A stretch of DNA of 64,000 nucleotides from an uncultured Pelagibacteraceae bacterium (GCA_902526005.1 CABZIW010000001.1:220988-284987); one strand, 5' to 3'; shown: positions 28,175 to 38,576, numbered from the stretch's first letter. A program made the numbers and translations. The notes: generated by a model not told the origin, from the sequence alone.

Positions 28175-31100
28175 ATGAGTTTTAAATTTCTAAAATATGT
28201 TGCCGCAAGTTTATTCTTGATGGCAGGTTTCTCAGTTAGCACTCATGCTGCTGAAATTAATCAAGGTGCTTTCTCAGGAAACATTAACACAACGGTGTCA
28301 TCTGGTTTTTCAATGCGTGTTCAAGAGCGTGATTGTATGATGATTGATGGTACAAAATATTCAGAAGCTGAAACGACTGATGCTGCAGTAATAGCTGGAA
28401 TTATTTCAGGTAGAGGTGCTTCTTCAAATCTTAATCAGGTTGTATCAGGTTCAGGTGGTGGATGCGGTGGAGTCAGAACTGATGATTTTGGAAATACAAC
28501 ATCTAAGTATTTAGATGTATATGGTAACCAAGTAAACAATGGAAATTTAAACTATGATAGCGGTGATATCTTTAGTGCGACTCAAAAAATTTATAGTGAA
28601 ATTGATGGAAGAATAAATGGTACAACTGGTCTAAGATTATCGTTTACTGGATCATACAACCCAGCGTTGGATATAAGCTCCCCTATATTCCAGCAATTAA
28701 ATTCTGAAGCAACAGATGCTTTTGAAAGCGATTTCACTCTTCTCGATGCATATATAACTGAGTCATTTGAAGTTGGTAACACCTTCGTTGATGTTCAAAT
28801 TGGACGTTTCGTTACAAGTTGGGGTGAAGCTACTTTCTTGCCAATTGGTATGAATGGTTTGGTTACAAACTCTCTTGATTTATCAAAATTAAGATCACCA
28901 GGATCAGGTGTGAAAGAAGCTCTTATGCCAACCGAAACAATTTCAGTTGCTTTAGGGCTTGAAGATGGTTCTGGTTTAGAGATTTATTATCAACATGGAT
29001 CTGATCGTGTTGGTTTAGATGCAAGTGGAACATATTTTGGCAGTGAAACTTTTGGTGCTGGAGCCAGAGGATTGCTTGCAACTGGTCCGAATTATAGAGA
29101 AAGAATGTCACCTGAAGCTTGTCCACACATGATGGTTGGATCGGTAGCATCTGCTGCTGCTGGTTACGCCCCTGGTGCAGGTCTTGCTTGTACTCAGGCA
29201 AATGCAGAAGCTCAATCACAACATACAACAAACTACGCAAGATATTTTACTAATGATCTGGTTATTCGTGGTTTCAAGGATATGGATGTGCAAGGATGGA
29301 CTTTAGCTCGTTTAGCTGCTGCTGGTCATGAATTTACAGCAAACCAAGATGCTCTTACAGCCCCTGGTTTTAACGGTTTGACTGATGCGGGCAGTGCGAA
29401 TCACGTAGCGTCAGGATCGTCAGCTGCTGCAGTTGAAGCGGCTATGAATGATCTTGAGGACGCAAGATATAATATGGCGGGTACTGTTGATTTGTTTGCA
29501 AGCTCTGCTGGGCTTTATAAAGATCCATCTGACAGTGGCCAATGGGGTATCAGATACAATAAGTATGTAGATACTATTGGTTCTGGTGTTGATTTTGGTC
29601 TTTACTTTGCAAATTACCATTCAAAGCTTCCATACATTCAATTTAGTATGCCAGGAAACATTTTTGCTGGTGATGCTTTAGGCGCCTATCTTTTAGCAAT
29701 AGCTGATATTAGCGGAAATGATGCTATGGGTTTAAAGGGTGCAACATACAATCTAGCCGGTACGCAACTAGTTCACCAAGCTCTATCGAATGCTGCCATG
29801 ACAAGTGCATTGTGTAGCGCAGTTTTGAAATCGAGTTTAAGAGGTGTTGTTCAAACATCAGGTGGAGCTAACTACGCAACTGGTAATGCAAGGCAATCAG
29901 AAAGAGACAACTTGATGATCCAAGCTTTCTTCACAGATGAGTTTGCAAATGGTGACCGTGCTCATGATGCATCTGAGTGTTTCGCAATGGTTGGAACTCT
30001 TGCTGCCGCAGCAGGAGCTGCTGCTGAATTAGAGACTCCTGGAACAGGTGCAGCGACGGAGGCTGCAACTGCAGCGACTCTGCATGGGGCTTTATTAGGG
30101 ACTGGTGCAAGATTGTTTGCAGCAGTGACGCCAATTAACATGATTACTTATCAAGGTATCTTCCCAGAAGATAATAAAATCTTCTCTGGAAGTTTCAGTA
30201 CGAATGTTGGTTCAACAACTGTACAAGGTGAACTTGCATTTAGACCGGACTTCCCACTTGCAACAGACGCAGGTGATCAGATTGCTCAGTTAAATGACAA
30301 AAACGGTGCACACGATGCACTTAACTTTGTTGCGATAGCTGGCGCTGATGCTGCTGCTGCTACAGAACTCCTTGGTTCAGTAGGAACGGGTGACTTCTTA
30401 GCATTTACTGCTACTACAGCTCAAACAACGGCTGGTTTAGATGCAGATGCGTATTATACACTTGTTGCTAATTATGAGAGATCTACATTAGGTTCTGTAT
30501 GGGACGCAAATGGCAACCCAACAACAGACCTAACGAGCAGGTACTATTCAAAAGCATTTATTGAGTATGATACTTGGAGTGGATCACTTGGAACGACAAC
30601 ATCATTCCAAGCATCACACCCTATTACTCAAGGTCTTGGTGCTGATAGTGCCGCATTCCTGACTGAGATTGGATTTGTTGCCGTACCTGACATGGACAAT
30701 ACCGCTAATGGTTATGTTGCAAGAGGTGGTGCTAATGAAAATCCATCTAATGGTGCTGCCAAATGTTTAGGTGCAGTTGGAACAAGCTATGAAGGCTTGT
30801 CTGCAGCTAGTGCGGGAATCACTAATCTTGGTGCTGGTATTGTTGATGCATTATTTGGTAATGGTGGTTACTGTGAAGCTGAACCTGGTGCTGATGATAT
30901 GGCAATGACTTACAGACTCATTGGAACGGCAACATACAGTAATTTCATGAATTCACCTTGGACACTTTCTCCAAATTTTGCGTGGTCGCATGACTTTAGA
31001 GGAAACGCTCCATCTTCATTAGGTGGTTTCGTTGAAGATAGAATGACACTTTCTTTAGGTGCTTCATTATCAAGAGGTGGTACCTCAGTATCTGGATCAT

Positions 31101-31183
31101 ACATTAACTATATAGATGATCTTGAGGTTCACTCATCTGGAGATAAAGACTATCTATCTCTATCAATCTCACACTCATTTTAA
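28175..31183 (+). CDS. DUF1302 family outer-membrane protein, long form
   Basis: This 1002-residue exported protein has a signal peptide (about residues 1-25, ending STHAA). The N-terminal region has the family-like FSGNINTTVSSGFSMRVQERD, then DVQIGRFVTSWGEATFLPIGMNGL and SLDLSKLRSPGSGVKEAL. The C-terminus ends in a beta-strand with Phe (YLSLSISHSF), as in outer-membrane barrels. DUF1302 genes are typically paired with DUF1329 genes and are thought to act in envelope transport of hydrophobic compounds; the substrate is unknown. The centre holds long Ala/Gly-rich stretches and about eight scattered cysteines, and the length exceeds that of the members I know. A strong Shine-Dalgarno region (AGGGGAGAAG) precedes the ATG. 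Confidence 0.88.
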   Translation: MSFKFLKYVAASLFLMAGFSVSTHAAEINQGAFSGNINTTVSSGFSMRVQERDCMMIDGTKYSEAETTDAAVIAGIISGRGASSNLNQVVSGSGGGCGGVRTDDFGNTTSKYLDVYGNQVNNGNLNYDSGDIFSATQKIYSEIDGRINGTTGLRLSFTGSYNPALDISSPIFQQLNSEATDAFESDFTLLDAYITESFEVGNTFVDVQIGRFVTSWGEATFLPIGMNGLVTNSLDLSKLRSPGSGVKEALMPTETISVALGLEDGSGLEIYYQHGSDRVGLDASGTYFGSETFGAGARGLLATGPNYRERMSPEACPHMMVGSVASAAAGYAPGAGLACTQANAEAQSQHTTNYARYFTNDLVIRGFKDMDVQGWTLARLAAAGHEFTANQDALTAPGFNGLTDAGSANHVASGSSAAAVEAAMNDLEDARYNMAGTVDLFASSAGLYKDPSDSGQWGIRYNKYVDTIGSGVDFGLYFANYHSKLPYIQFSMPGNIFAGDALGAYLLAIADISGNDAMGLKGATYNLAGTQLVHQALSNAAMTSALCSAVLKSSLRGVVQTSGGANYATGNARQSERDNLMIQAFFTDEFANGDRAHDASECFAMVGTLAAAAGAAAELETPGTGAATEAATAATLHGALLGTGARLFAAVTPINMITYQGIFPEDNKIFSGSFSTNVGSTTVQGELAFRPDFPLATDAGDQIAQLNDKNGAHDALNFVAIAGADAAAATELLGSVGTGDFLAFTATTAQTTAGLDADAYYTLVANYERSTLGSVWDANGNPTTDLTSRYYSKAFIEYDTWSGSLGTTTSFQASHPITQGLGADSAAFLTEIGFVAVPDMDNTANGYVARGGANENPSNGAAKCLGAVGTSYEGLSAASAGITNLGAGIVDALFGNGGYCEAEPGADDMAMTYRLIGTATYSNFMNSPWTLSPNFAWSHDFRGNAPSSLGGFVEDRMTLSLGASLSRGGTSVSGSYINYIDDLEVHSSGDKDYLSLSISHSF

Positions 31184-31201
31184 TTTAGGGAGAGGAAACA
31201 A

Positions 31202-32419
31202 ATGAATAAAATGAATATAAAAAACCTAATTATATCTGTTGTTTTAGCTTTAGGCTTTACAGTGACAACTTCTGTTGCTGATGGACATAAGTATACAGTG
31301 GATAGTTCAAACTATACTGAATATACGGATATGTTGTCACCTGGTCAGATTACTATGTTTTCTGCCTATCCTGATACATACAAAATTCATGTATACGATA
31401 ACAGCGGTGCATGTCAGATACCGCCTGAGATTAAAGCTATATCTCAAACAAATGGTACACTGATAAATGATAACGAAGGTTTTGAAGTTGCTAATATGGG
31501 TCAAGTTCCTTTCCCAAACCCTACAGAAGCTCAACACTTTATTTGGAACATGAGATTGAATTCAAGTTTAGTATCATCAGTTTTCCGTGTTGCTACATCA
31601 ACTAATGTACAAGCTGATGGATCAATTATCATTGGTCAACAAGAAACTAACATTGTGTTCCCAAGAAACCCGAATACAGTTTCTCAATATGCGGACAAAA
31701 ACATTTACGCTATGTTTATGCAGAAAAACCTTGGACCACCAAGATCCGCAGGAACAACTACTCTTGTGCATGACTTTATTGACAGTTACGTGCAACCTCG
31801 TAAAGCTTGGCAGTATAACCCCGCAACTAGACGTGTAAGAAGAGCACCTGACATTACTTATGACACGGTCCTTCTAGCTGGTGGCGGTATTGTTGTTGTT
31901 GACCAGTATGGTGGATTTAATGGAGCTCAAGACAAGTACGATTGGACTTATGAAGGCGTTAAGAAAATGATCGTGCCTGCAGCTAACGAAGCACTTGCTG
32001 AAAATGCAATTGAAACAACTCATTCTCAGTTTCACTTAAATCCTGATTACGTTAGGTATGAGGAAAGAGATGTTCACGTTGTTCACGCTCAGTTAAAACC
32101 TGGCCAAAGACATCTTTATGCTTCTAGAACTTTCTATGTAATGGATGACGATTTCTACAATCTATCTATTATGGATGCCTATGATGATAATCAAGAACTC
32201 ATGAGACACCAAATTGGAACAATGGTTAGAGGTATTGAAGGTACAGAGGCTGATGAGTGTAACATTCAAGGCGAATTTACTTTCGACTTTGCAACAAGAA
32301 CTTATACTGGTAATAACCAGTTAGGTTCTGGTTTCAGTACAGTACCAACTATCTATAATGGTGAAGAAAAGCCAGCGAGCTTCTTTACTCCTGATGGTCT
32401 AAGACGATACGCAAGGTAA
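31202..32419 (+). CDS. DUF1329 family periplasmic protein
   Basis: This 405-residue exported protein has a signal peptide (about residues 1-26, ending TSVADG). Recognisable DUF1329 segments include RKAWQYNPATRRVRRAPDITYD, DQYGGFNGAQDKYDWTYEGVKKM and HVVHAQLKPGQRHLYASRTFYVMDDDFYNLSIMDAYD. The fold resembles lipoprotein-localisation (LolA/LolB-like) half-barrels, suggesting lipid or hydrophobic-ligand handling, but no ligand is known. It begins 18 bp after the DUF1302 gene with GGGAGAGG upstream and is followed by a terminator, so the pair forms a well-translated two-gene unit. Confidence 0.92.
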   Translation: MNKMNIKNLIISVVLALGFTVTTSVADGHKYTVDSSNYTEYTDMLSPGQITMFSAYPDTYKIHVYDNSGACQIPPEIKAISQTNGTLINDNEGFEVANMGQVPFPNPTEAQHFIWNMRLNSSLVSSVFRVATSTNVQADGSIIIGQQETNIVFPRNPNTVSQYADKNIYAMFMQKNLGPPRSAGTTTLVHDFIDSYVQPRKAWQYNPATRRVRRAPDITYDTVLLAGGGIVVVDQYGGFNGAQDKYDWTYEGVKKMIVPAANEALAENAIETTHSQFHLNPDYVRYEERDVHVVHAQLKPGQRHLYASRTFYVMDDDFYNLSIMDAYDDNQELMRHQIGTMVRGIEGTEADECNIQGEFTFDFATRTYTGNNQLGSGFSTVPTIYNGEEKPASFFTPDGLRRYAR

Positions 32420-32449
32420 TAATCTAAATTTATTTAACCTTTCTTATTT

Positions 32450-32488
32450 AAAACCCGGCTTGAAATCTTTAAGTCGGGTTTTATTTTT
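32450..32488 (+). terminator. Rho-independent terminator after the DUF1302-DUF1329 unit
   Basis: A 12-bp stem with one G-U pair (AAAACCCGGCTT at 32450-32461 with AAGTCGGGTTTT at 32471-32482), a 9-base loop and a T-rich tail to 32488. It ends 7 bases before the YCF48-like gene start, so that gene needs readthrough or its own promoter. Confidence 0.85.
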
Positions 32489-32495
32489 AGTAACT

Positions 32496-33626
32496 ATGAA
32501 ACTTAGAATTTTTATAACACTATTTTGTTGCTTATTTTTATTTAAAAATGCTTTGGCTATCCAATTTAATTATGGTACCGAGTTTGCAGCTCAATCCCCC
32601 AACGCGCACAAAGCTTTAATTAATGCACTTGAAAAATCTGGTGATAGAATTTTTGGTGTAGGAGTGCATGGGATCATTGTTTATTCAGATGATGAGGGCG
32701 AAACATGGACACAAGCTGAAACAGTGCCATTTACAAAAACATTAACCGATATTAGTTGTCCAAGCCAGAATAAGTGCTGGGCTGTAGGTCATGATGCTAC
32801 AATTTTACATTCTTTCAACGGTGGTAAATCTTGGGAAATCCAATACCAAGATGTAGATTTCGATGCACCTTTTTTGTCTATTCATATGTATGATGATTAT
32901 GAAGGTGTCGCTATTGGTGCATTTGCCTTATCCCTTAGAACAGCAAATGGTGGCATAAGTTGGGATTATTTGTTTATTGATGATGACGAATTTCAACCGC
33001 ACTTAAACTACACATATGGCGACAACCAAGGATGGAGAAAGTCCGCTAAAGATGAAGGTTACGCTGTAGGTGAACTAGGCAAGTATTATGTCACTGACGA
33101 TCGTGGACTAAACTGGCTTTCAATTGAAACGGGTTATATTGGATCTTATTGGTCTGGTATAAAAGTTGATGAAGGACAGTCTCTTTTACTTGGAATGTCA
33201 GGGAATATCACTCTAGCCACATTATATGACCTTAACGATACTATACCACCTGGCAAAGAAACTGCAGTTGCATGTTATGAATCTGGATATTACCGCGGTG
33301 ATTGTAAAGTTTATGCTTTTGACAATCTCTTTATTGGTACAAAAAATAGTCTTACAAATGCAAACTTACTGGATGATGGGAGAATAGTTCTAAGTGGCAA
33401 TGGCGGTGTTATTTCAATTATTGATATGATTAGAGAAAAAAATATTAAAACCTGTGTTCGTTCTGATCGCTTGAGCAACACTTCTGTAATTCCTATAGGC
33501 AGTGACGAGTTTCTTATCGCGGGGGAAAATGGAATGCGAAAGCATAGTATGAAGGAATGTTATCAAAACTTTGTTTCTGAGACCTCAACCTCACAAGATG
33601 CATTCTATGAAATTAGTATAAATTAA
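32496..33626 (+). CDS. YCF48-like exported repeat protein
   Basis: This 376-residue protein has a signal peptide (MKLRIFITLFCCLFLFKNALA). It has repeated Asp-box-like blades: VYSDDEGETW, LHSFNGGKSW, LRTANGGISW and YVTDDRGLNW, as in YCF48/photosystem-assembly-like beta-propellers. Proteins of this type commonly accompany DUF1302/DUF1329 genes, often with an RND/MMPL exporter that is missing here. The start was moved to the ATG at 32496 because the frame further upstream lies in the terminator hairpin and lacks a signal peptide. The stop overlaps the SDR start by 1 bp (TAATG), linking this envelope protein to cytoplasmic enzymes. Confidence 0.85.
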   Translation: MKLRIFITLFCCLFLFKNALAIQFNYGTEFAAQSPNAHKALINALEKSGDRIFGVGVHGIIVYSDDEGETWTQAETVPFTKTLTDISCPSQNKCWAVGHDATILHSFNGGKSWEIQYQDVDFDAPFLSIHMYDDYEGVAIGAFALSLRTANGGISWDYLFIDDDEFQPHLNYTYGDNQGWRKSAKDEGYAVGELGKYYVTDDRGLNWLSIETGYIGSYWSGIKVDEGQSLLLGMSGNITLATLYDLNDTIPPGKETAVACYESGYYRGDCKVYAFDNLFIGTKNSLTNANLLDDGRIVLSGNGGVISIIDMIREKNIKTCVRSDRLSNTSVIPIGSDEFLIAGENGMRKHSMKECYQNFVSETSTSQDAFYEISIN

Positions 33627-34396
33627 TGTCTCGCGTTGAAGGTAAGGTTGCGATAATAACTGGAGCAGCCTCTGGACTTGGCTATGCTGCTGCAATTAAG
33701 TTAATGAGTGAAGGCGCTAAAGTCATGCTCTCAGACATCAATGAGGAGATGCTGAGCACAATGCCTGAGAGACTCAAGGATTTCAGCGAGACTCAATTTG
33801 GCACATTCGTTCATGATGTTACAAACGAGCAGGCTTGGATCGATTTAATAGAAAAAACAGAAAATGAATTTGGTAAAATCAATATTCTTATTAACAGTGC
33901 TGGGATTTCACTCGGCGCTGATATTGTTTCAACTGAATTTGATGTATGGAAAAAAGTTCATCAGGTAAACTTAGATAGTGTCTTTTTGGGATGTAAATAT
34001 GCTATTCCAGTAATGAGTAAATCTGGACAAGGTTCAATTATAAACATTTCATCTATTTCTGGAATTGTTGCCGGTTGGAATACAGCTGCTTATAATTCCT
34101 CAAAAGCAGGTGTTCGCTTATTGAGTAAATCAGTAGCATTGTATTGCGCTAAAAAAGGATACGATGTTCGCTGCAATTCAGTTCATCCGGCATTTGTAAA
34201 TACACCAATTCTCGATCCAATAAAGCAAGCATTTGGTGCTGAAGAAGCAGTAGCGAAGCTGTCTCGTCAAATACCAATGAACAAAATTGGTGATACTGAT
34301 GATGTTTCTTACGCAATTTTATACTTAGCCTCAGATGAATCGAAATTTATGACAGGGACAGAAATTGTTCTTGATGGCGGTCTCAGCGCAATGTAA
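33626..34396 (+). CDS. SDR-family NAD(P)-dependent oxidoreductase (hydroxysteroid dehydrogenase-like)
   Basis: This 256-residue classical short-chain dehydrogenase has TGAASGLG cofactor binding (residues about 12-19), NSAGIS, the catalytic Ser in INISSISGIVAG, the YNSSKAG catalytic Tyr/Lys, and the C-terminal SDESKFMTGTEIVLDGGLSAM. The pattern resembles 3-beta/17-beta-hydroxysteroid or cyclic-alcohol dehydrogenases, but classical SDR specificity cannot be read reliably. It is translationally coupled to the YCF48-like gene and followed 16 bp later by the amidotransferase-like gene. Confidence 0.9.
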   Translation: MSRVEGKVAIITGAASGLGYAAAIKLMSEGAKVMLSDINEEMLSTMPERLKDFSETQFGTFVHDVTNEQAWIDLIEKTENEFGKINILINSAGISLGADIVSTEFDVWKKVHQVNLDSVFLGCKYAIPVMSKSGQGSIINISSISGIVAGWNTAAYNSSKAGVRLLSKSVALYCAKKGYDVRCNSVHPAFVNTPILDPIKQAFGAEEAVAKLSRQIPMNKIGDTDDVSYAILYLASDESKFMTGTEIVLDGGLSAM

Positions 34397-34412
34397 CTTC
34401 GTTCCTGTAACG

Positions 34413-35108
34413 ATGAAGTCAAAAAAAGCATTAATGATTGTCCACCAGCCTCGATCGAGCACAGGTGACGTAGGATTAAAATTACGTGACAGAGGTTATG
34501 AATTGGATGTTCGCCGTCCAGTCATTGGTGAAAAACTACCCGACTCAATGAACGACCATGATGTTGCAGTCATTTATGGCGGGCCACCAAGTGCCAATGA
34601 TAATTTAGATTATATCAAACTTGAAATCGATTGGATCACAGTTGCTTTAGAGTCAAAAAAACCTCTGCTTGGTATATGTCTTGGAGCTCAGATGCTTGCA
34701 AAAAACTTAGGTGGGACCGTCCAGCGTGCCAAGGATCAACAATTTGAAATTGGATTTTATGACTTACAGCCAACTGGAGACGGTCATAAAATATTTCAAA
34801 ATCAAAAAACATTTTTTCAATGGCATAAAGAGGGGTTTAAGGTACCAAAAGACTGTGATGTTCTTGCTTATGGTGAAACTTTTCCACAGCAGGCATTTAA
34901 GTATGAGAATGCAGTGGGCATTCAATTCCACCCTGAAGTAAATCTTAAAATGCATTTGCGATGGCTGTATTATGCGGGTTATATGCTAAGAGAAAAAGGA
35001 GCTCAAAAACGTCAATATCAAATGGATCAAAGACTTAGTCATGGTAAAAAAATCAATATGTGGTTAGACTCTTTTTTAGATAATTATTTTCTTATAGATA
35101 AATCATGA
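34413..35108 (+). CDS. Class I glutamine amidotransferase-like protein
   Basis: This 231-residue protein has the class I amidotransferase triad: nucleophile Cys in LGICLGAQMLAKNLGG, and His/Glu in GIQFHPEVN. An oxyanion-loop-like YGGPPSANDN precedes it. It resembles the standalone GMP-synthase-like amidotransferase group (GuaA N-domain without the synthase), whose acceptors are mostly unknown; some cleave gamma-glutamyl compounds. The start was set at the ATG at 34413, since the longer frame begins inside the SDR gene and adds 16 unlike residues. It overlaps yggT by 4 bp. Confidence 0.85.
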   Translation: MKSKKALMIVHQPRSSTGDVGLKLRDRGYELDVRRPVIGEKLPDSMNDHDVAVIYGGPPSANDNLDYIKLEIDWITVALESKKPLLGICLGAQMLAKNLGGTVQRAKDQQFEIGFYDLQPTGDGHKIFQNQKTFFQWHKEGFKVPKDCDVLAYGETFPQQAFKYENAVGIQFHPEVNLKMHLRWLYYAGYMLREKGAQKRQYQMDQRLSHGKKINMWLDSFLDNYFLIDKS

Positions 35109-35398
35109 ACTCACTAATAATCTTATTTGACCAAATTATTAACCTCTATACATGGGTGTTAATTATTAATGTTATATTCAGTTGGTTAATTGCGATGGGT
35201 ATATTTAATACTCAGAATAGAATTATCATTGCTATCTATTTTGGAACAAAGCGGTTAACAGATCCACTTCTTAACCCAATAAGAAATTTTCTTCCAAATC
35301 TAGGTGGGATTGATATATCGCCGGTAGTCCTAATTCTGATACTTTACTTTATAAGAAACTTACTTTACGAGTATTTCTATCTGGGAATTCCAATTTAA
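35105..35398 (+). CDS. YggT family membrane protein
   Basis: This 97-residue inner-membrane protein has two hydrophobic blocks (residues about 13-33 and 72-92) and the family motif [34 protein letters not shown]. YggT-like proteins are linked to osmotic tolerance and cell-division functions; the mechanism is not established. It overlaps the amidotransferase gene by 4 bp (ATGA) and lies 2 bp before folD. Confidence 0.92.
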   Translation: MNSLIILFDQIINLYTWVLIINVIFSWLIAMGIFNTQNRIIIAIYFGTKRLTDPLLNPIRNFLPNLGGIDISPVVLILILYFIRNLLYEYFYLGIPI

Positions 35399-35400
35399 TA

Positions 35401-36285
35401 ATGTCTGACTCAAAAATTATTGATGGAAAAGTAATTGCAGCTGATCTTAGGGCTGAAACAGCTATTAAAGTTGAAGATTTTAAAAATAAATTTAATAAAA
35501 CCCCGACCCTTGCTGTTGTACTTGTAGGTGAGGATCCAGCTAGCCAAGTTTATGTTAATACAAAGTCTAAAATGGCTAAAGAAATAGGAATGGATGTCGA
35601 GGATCACTTTCTCGATGCCACCGTATCTGAAGAAAAGCTTTTAGAATTGATTGATAAACTAAATAATGATCAAAAAGTAAATGGAATTCTTGTTCAATTA
35701 CCACTTCCATCACACATTGACTCTAGGGCTATTATTGATGCTATTGATCCAGTAAAAGATGCTGACGGTTTTCATGCAATAAATGTTGGTAGAAATTCAA
35801 TTGGAGGCGACTTGTTGGCCAAAACCTTTACTCCCTGCACACCACTTGGATGTTATTTGATGCTTAAGAAAATTATTCCTGACTTGAAAGGAATGCATGC
35901 TGTAATCATTGGACGATCTAATATTGTTGGCAAACCAATGGCTCAACTACTACTTGAAGAGTCATGTACGGTAACAATAGTACATTCTAAAACCAGAAAT
36001 ATTGAAGAAATTACTAAACAGGCTGATATTGTTGTTGCTGCAGTTGGACGTCCGTTAATGGTTAAAAAAGATTGGATTAAAGAAGGAGCTGTCGTGATTG
36101 ATGTTGGTATTAATCGAGTAGATCACCCAGATAAACCTGACAAAACAAAACTTGTTGGAGATGTTGATTACGACGATGTATTCAGTCTTGTGTCAGCAAT
36201 TACACCCGTCCCAGGTGGTGTAGGTCCGATGACCATTGCATGTTTATTAAAAAATACGGTAGATGCTGCTTTTAGACAGCAGTAG
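35401..36285 (+). CDS. folD: Methylenetetrahydrofolate dehydrogenase / cyclohydrolase
   Basis: FolD interconverts 5,10-methylene- and 10-formyl-tetrahydrofolate, supplying one-carbon units for purines (PurH, in this window). Conserved segments are [21 protein letters not shown] with the catalytic lysine, [12 protein letters not shown], the Rossmann part [28 protein letters not shown], and the C-terminal [16 protein letters not shown]. The length (294 residues) is normal. It ends 1 bp from the convergent argG stop. Confidence 0.98.
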   Translation: MSDSKIIDGKVIAADLRAETAIKVEDFKNKFNKTPTLAVVLVGEDPASQVYVNTKSKMAKEIGMDVEDHFLDATVSEEKLLELIDKLNNDQKVNGILVQLPLPSHIDSRAIIDAIDPVKDADGFHAINVGRNSIGGDLLAKTFTPCTPLGCYLMLKKIIPDLKGMHAVIIGRSNIVGKPMAQLLLEESCTVTIVHSKTRNIEEITKQADIVVAAVGRPLMVKKDWIKEGAVVIDVGINRVDHPDKPDKTKLVGDVDYDDVFSLVSAITPVPGGVGPMTIACLLKNTVDAAFRQQ

Positions 36286-36286
36286 C

Positions 36287-37480
36287 TTAATTTTTTTCTC
36301 TTAATCTTAGAGCGTTTAATTTTATAAAGCCTTCAGCATCTTTTTGAGAATATACTTGATCGGACTCAAATGTTGCAAGATTTGGATTGTATAGGCTGAA
36401 AGATGACTCCCTTCCTGTAATCATTGTATTACCTTTAAAGAGTTTAAGTCTTACTTTACCCTCCACTTTTTCTTGTGATTTATCAATCATTGACTGCATC
36501 ATCTCTCGCTCAGGAGAGAACCAATAGCCGTTATAGACCAGCTCGGCATATTTGGGTGCTAACTCATCTTTCATGTGTGCAGCTTCTTTATCGAGTGTAA
36601 TGCTTTCAACAGCTCTGTGAGCGTGATAAAGAATAGTTCCACCAGGAGTTTCATAAATTCCTCTTGATTTCATGCCAATGTATCTATTCTCAACAAGATC
36701 AACTCGTCCAATTCCATGTTTTCCTCCAAGCTCATTAAGAGATTTTAATATTTCAAATGGTGTTAAAGCCTTTCCGTTGAGAGCGCAGGCATCTCCTCTC
36801 TTAAATTCAATTGTTATTTCTTCTGCTTTATCTGGTGCTTGTTCAGGTGAAACAGTTCTGGTGTAAACATAATCAGGAGCTTCGACCCATGGATCTTCAA
36901 GAACTTTTCCTTCTGCTGAAGAGTGCAAAATATTTTCATCAATGCTGAATGGTTGTTCCCCTCTTTTATCTTTTGCTATTTCAATCCCGTACTTATCAGC
37001 GTATTCAACAAGTGATGTTCTTGATGATAAATCCCATTCTCTCCAAGGGCTGATTATTTTTATGTCAGGCTTATGATAATAGTAGCCTAGCTCAAATCTA
37101 ATTTGATCATTTCCTTTTCCTGTTGCACCGTGGGATACCGCATCGGCTTTAATCTGATTTGCAATTTCTATCTGTTTTTTTGCAATTAGAGGTCTTGCGA
37201 TAGAAGTACCGAGTAAGTAGTAGCCCTCATAAAGTGGATTAGCTCTAAACATTGGGAAGACATAATCACTCACAAACTCATCCTTAAGGTCTTCGATAAA
37301 TATTTCTTCTGTTCCTTGCTTTTCAGCCTTTGCTTTTACTAAATCATAGTCTTCATCCTGACCTAGATTTGCTGTAAAAGTTGCCACTTCACATTGATAG
37401 GTTTCTTTTAGCCACCTCAAAATGACTGACGTATCTAAACCGCCTGAGTATGCAAGAACAACTTTATTTATTTTATCCAT
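36287..37480 (-). CDS. argG: Argininosuccinate synthase
   Basis: ArgG condenses citrulline and aspartate, using ATP, to argininosuccinate in arginine synthesis. The PP-loop [18 protein letters not shown] is at the N-terminus, followed by [15 protein letters not shown] and the [17 protein letters not shown] region. The start was placed at the ATG at 37480; an in-frame GTG five codons upstream is possible. The gene overlaps rlmN by 8 bp from the chosen start, indicating coupling. The length of about 397 residues is standard. Confidence 0.97.
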   Translation of the reverse strand: MDKINKVVLAYSGGLDTSVILRWLKETYQCEVATFTANLGQDEDYDLVKAKAEKQGTEEIFIEDLKDEFVSDYVFPMFRANPLYEGYYLLGTSIARPLIAKKQIEIANQIKADAVSHGATGKGNDQIRFELGYYYHKPDIKIISPWREWDLSSRTSLVEYADKYGIEIAKDKRGEQPFSIDENILHSSAEGKVLEDPWVEAPDYVYTRTVSPEQAPDKAEEITIEFKRGDACALNGKALTPFEILKSLNELGGKHGIGRVDLVENRYIGMKSRGIYETPGGTILYHAHRAVESITLDKEAAHMKDELAPKYAELVYNGYWFSPEREMMQSMIDKSQEKVEGKVRLKLFKGNTMITGRESSFSLYNPNLATFESDQVYSQKDAEGFIKLNALRLREKN

Positions 37481-38570
37481 TTGCTCTGAGTTCACTTTTT
37501 CTAATTTTTATGCTGGAAGACTTTAATTGACCACACGCAGCCATAATATCTTGCCCCCTGGTTTTTCTAACTGGGCTTGCATAACCTGCATTTTTAATTA
37601 TGTCACTAAATTTCTTGATTTCTTCCTTACTAGAGCATTGATAAGGTGAATTAGGCCAAGGATTGAAAGGTATGAGATTTATTTTTGCAGGAATTCCAGA
37701 AATTAGCTTAACAAGTTTACGGGCATCTTGCGTAGTATCATTTACTCCCTTTAACATAACATATTCAAAAGTTATTCGTTTAGAATTTTTTGATCTAGGA
37801 TATTCTCTACACGCTTTTATAAGCTCTTTAAGAGGAAATTTCTTATTTATAGGAACAATATCATTTCTCAACTCATCATTTGTTGCGTGCAAAGAAATTG
37901 CCAATCTTGAGTCAACTTCATTGCCCCATTTAATAATTTCAGGAACAATGCCTGAAGTGCTTAGGGTAATTCTCTTAGTCGACAATTGTATACCCTCTTT
38001 GTCTCCCATAATTTCAGCAGCAGTTTTAACATTTTCATAATTATAGAGAGGCTCTCCCATACCCATAAATACAATATTTGAAATTTTACGATCTTTTCCA
38101 TTTGGCCAATCTAAAAGATTATCTTTTGCCAAAAGAAGTTGTGAAATAATTTCACTTGAAGTTAAATTTCGAACCAGTTTTTGAGTTCCAGTAAAACAAA
38201 ACTTACAGTTAAGTGTGCAACCAACTTGTGATGAAACGCATAATGTTCCTCGATTTTCTTCAGGAATAAAAACCGTTTCAATAAGGTTGTTATCATTTAA
38301 TTCCAAAAGCCATTTTTGTGTTCCGTCTTTTGATATTTGATGTGATTTTACTTTTGGTCTTCTAATAACAAAATTGTTTTTTAGTTTTTTTCTAAGGTCT
38401 TTTGAAACAGTCGTCATTTTGTCAAAATCAGTTTCACCTCTAAAATAAAGCCAATGCCAAAGTTGTTTGGATCTGAATTTCTCCTTAGCCTGTATTAAAT
38501 CTTTATTAATTAGAGTTTCAGATATTTCATTAAGACTTAAACCAATTAAGTCGAGTTTATCATCTGTCAT
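37473..38570 (-). CDS. rlmN: Dual-specificity rRNA/tRNA adenine-C2 methyltransferase RlmN
   Basis: This radical-SAM enzyme methylates C2 of A2503 in 23S rRNA and A37 of some tRNAs. The iron-sulfur motif CTLNCKFC lies in [18 protein letters not shown] near residue 120, followed by [14 protein letters not shown]. The C-terminal [14 protein letters not shown] carries the second methyl-carrying cysteine. The 365-residue length fits. It is upstream of argG and overlapping. Confidence 0.97.
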   Translation of the reverse strand: MTDDKLDLIGLSLNEISETLINKDLIQAKEKFRSKQLWHWLYFRGETDFDKMTTVSKDLRKKLKNNFVIRRPKVKSHQISKDGTQKWLLELNDNNLIETVFIPEENRGTLCVSSQVGCTLNCKFCFTGTQKLVRNLTSSEIISQLLLAKDNLLDWPNGKDRKISNIVFMGMGEPLYNYENVKTAAEIMGDKEGIQLSTKRITLSTSGIVPEIIKWGNEVDSRLAISLHATNDELRNDIVPINKKFPLKELIKACREYPRSKNSKRITFEYVMLKGVNDTTQDARKLVKLISGIPAKINLIPFNPWPNSPYQCSSKEEIKKFSDIIKNAGYASPVRKTRGQDIMAACGQLKSSSIKIRKSELRANG

Positions 38571-38576
38571 TGTATT

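Noticed and set aside
32460..32495. Upstream start for the YCF48-like gene
   Set aside because: These 12 codons lie in the terminator hairpin and its tail; the signal peptide begins at the ATG at 32496.
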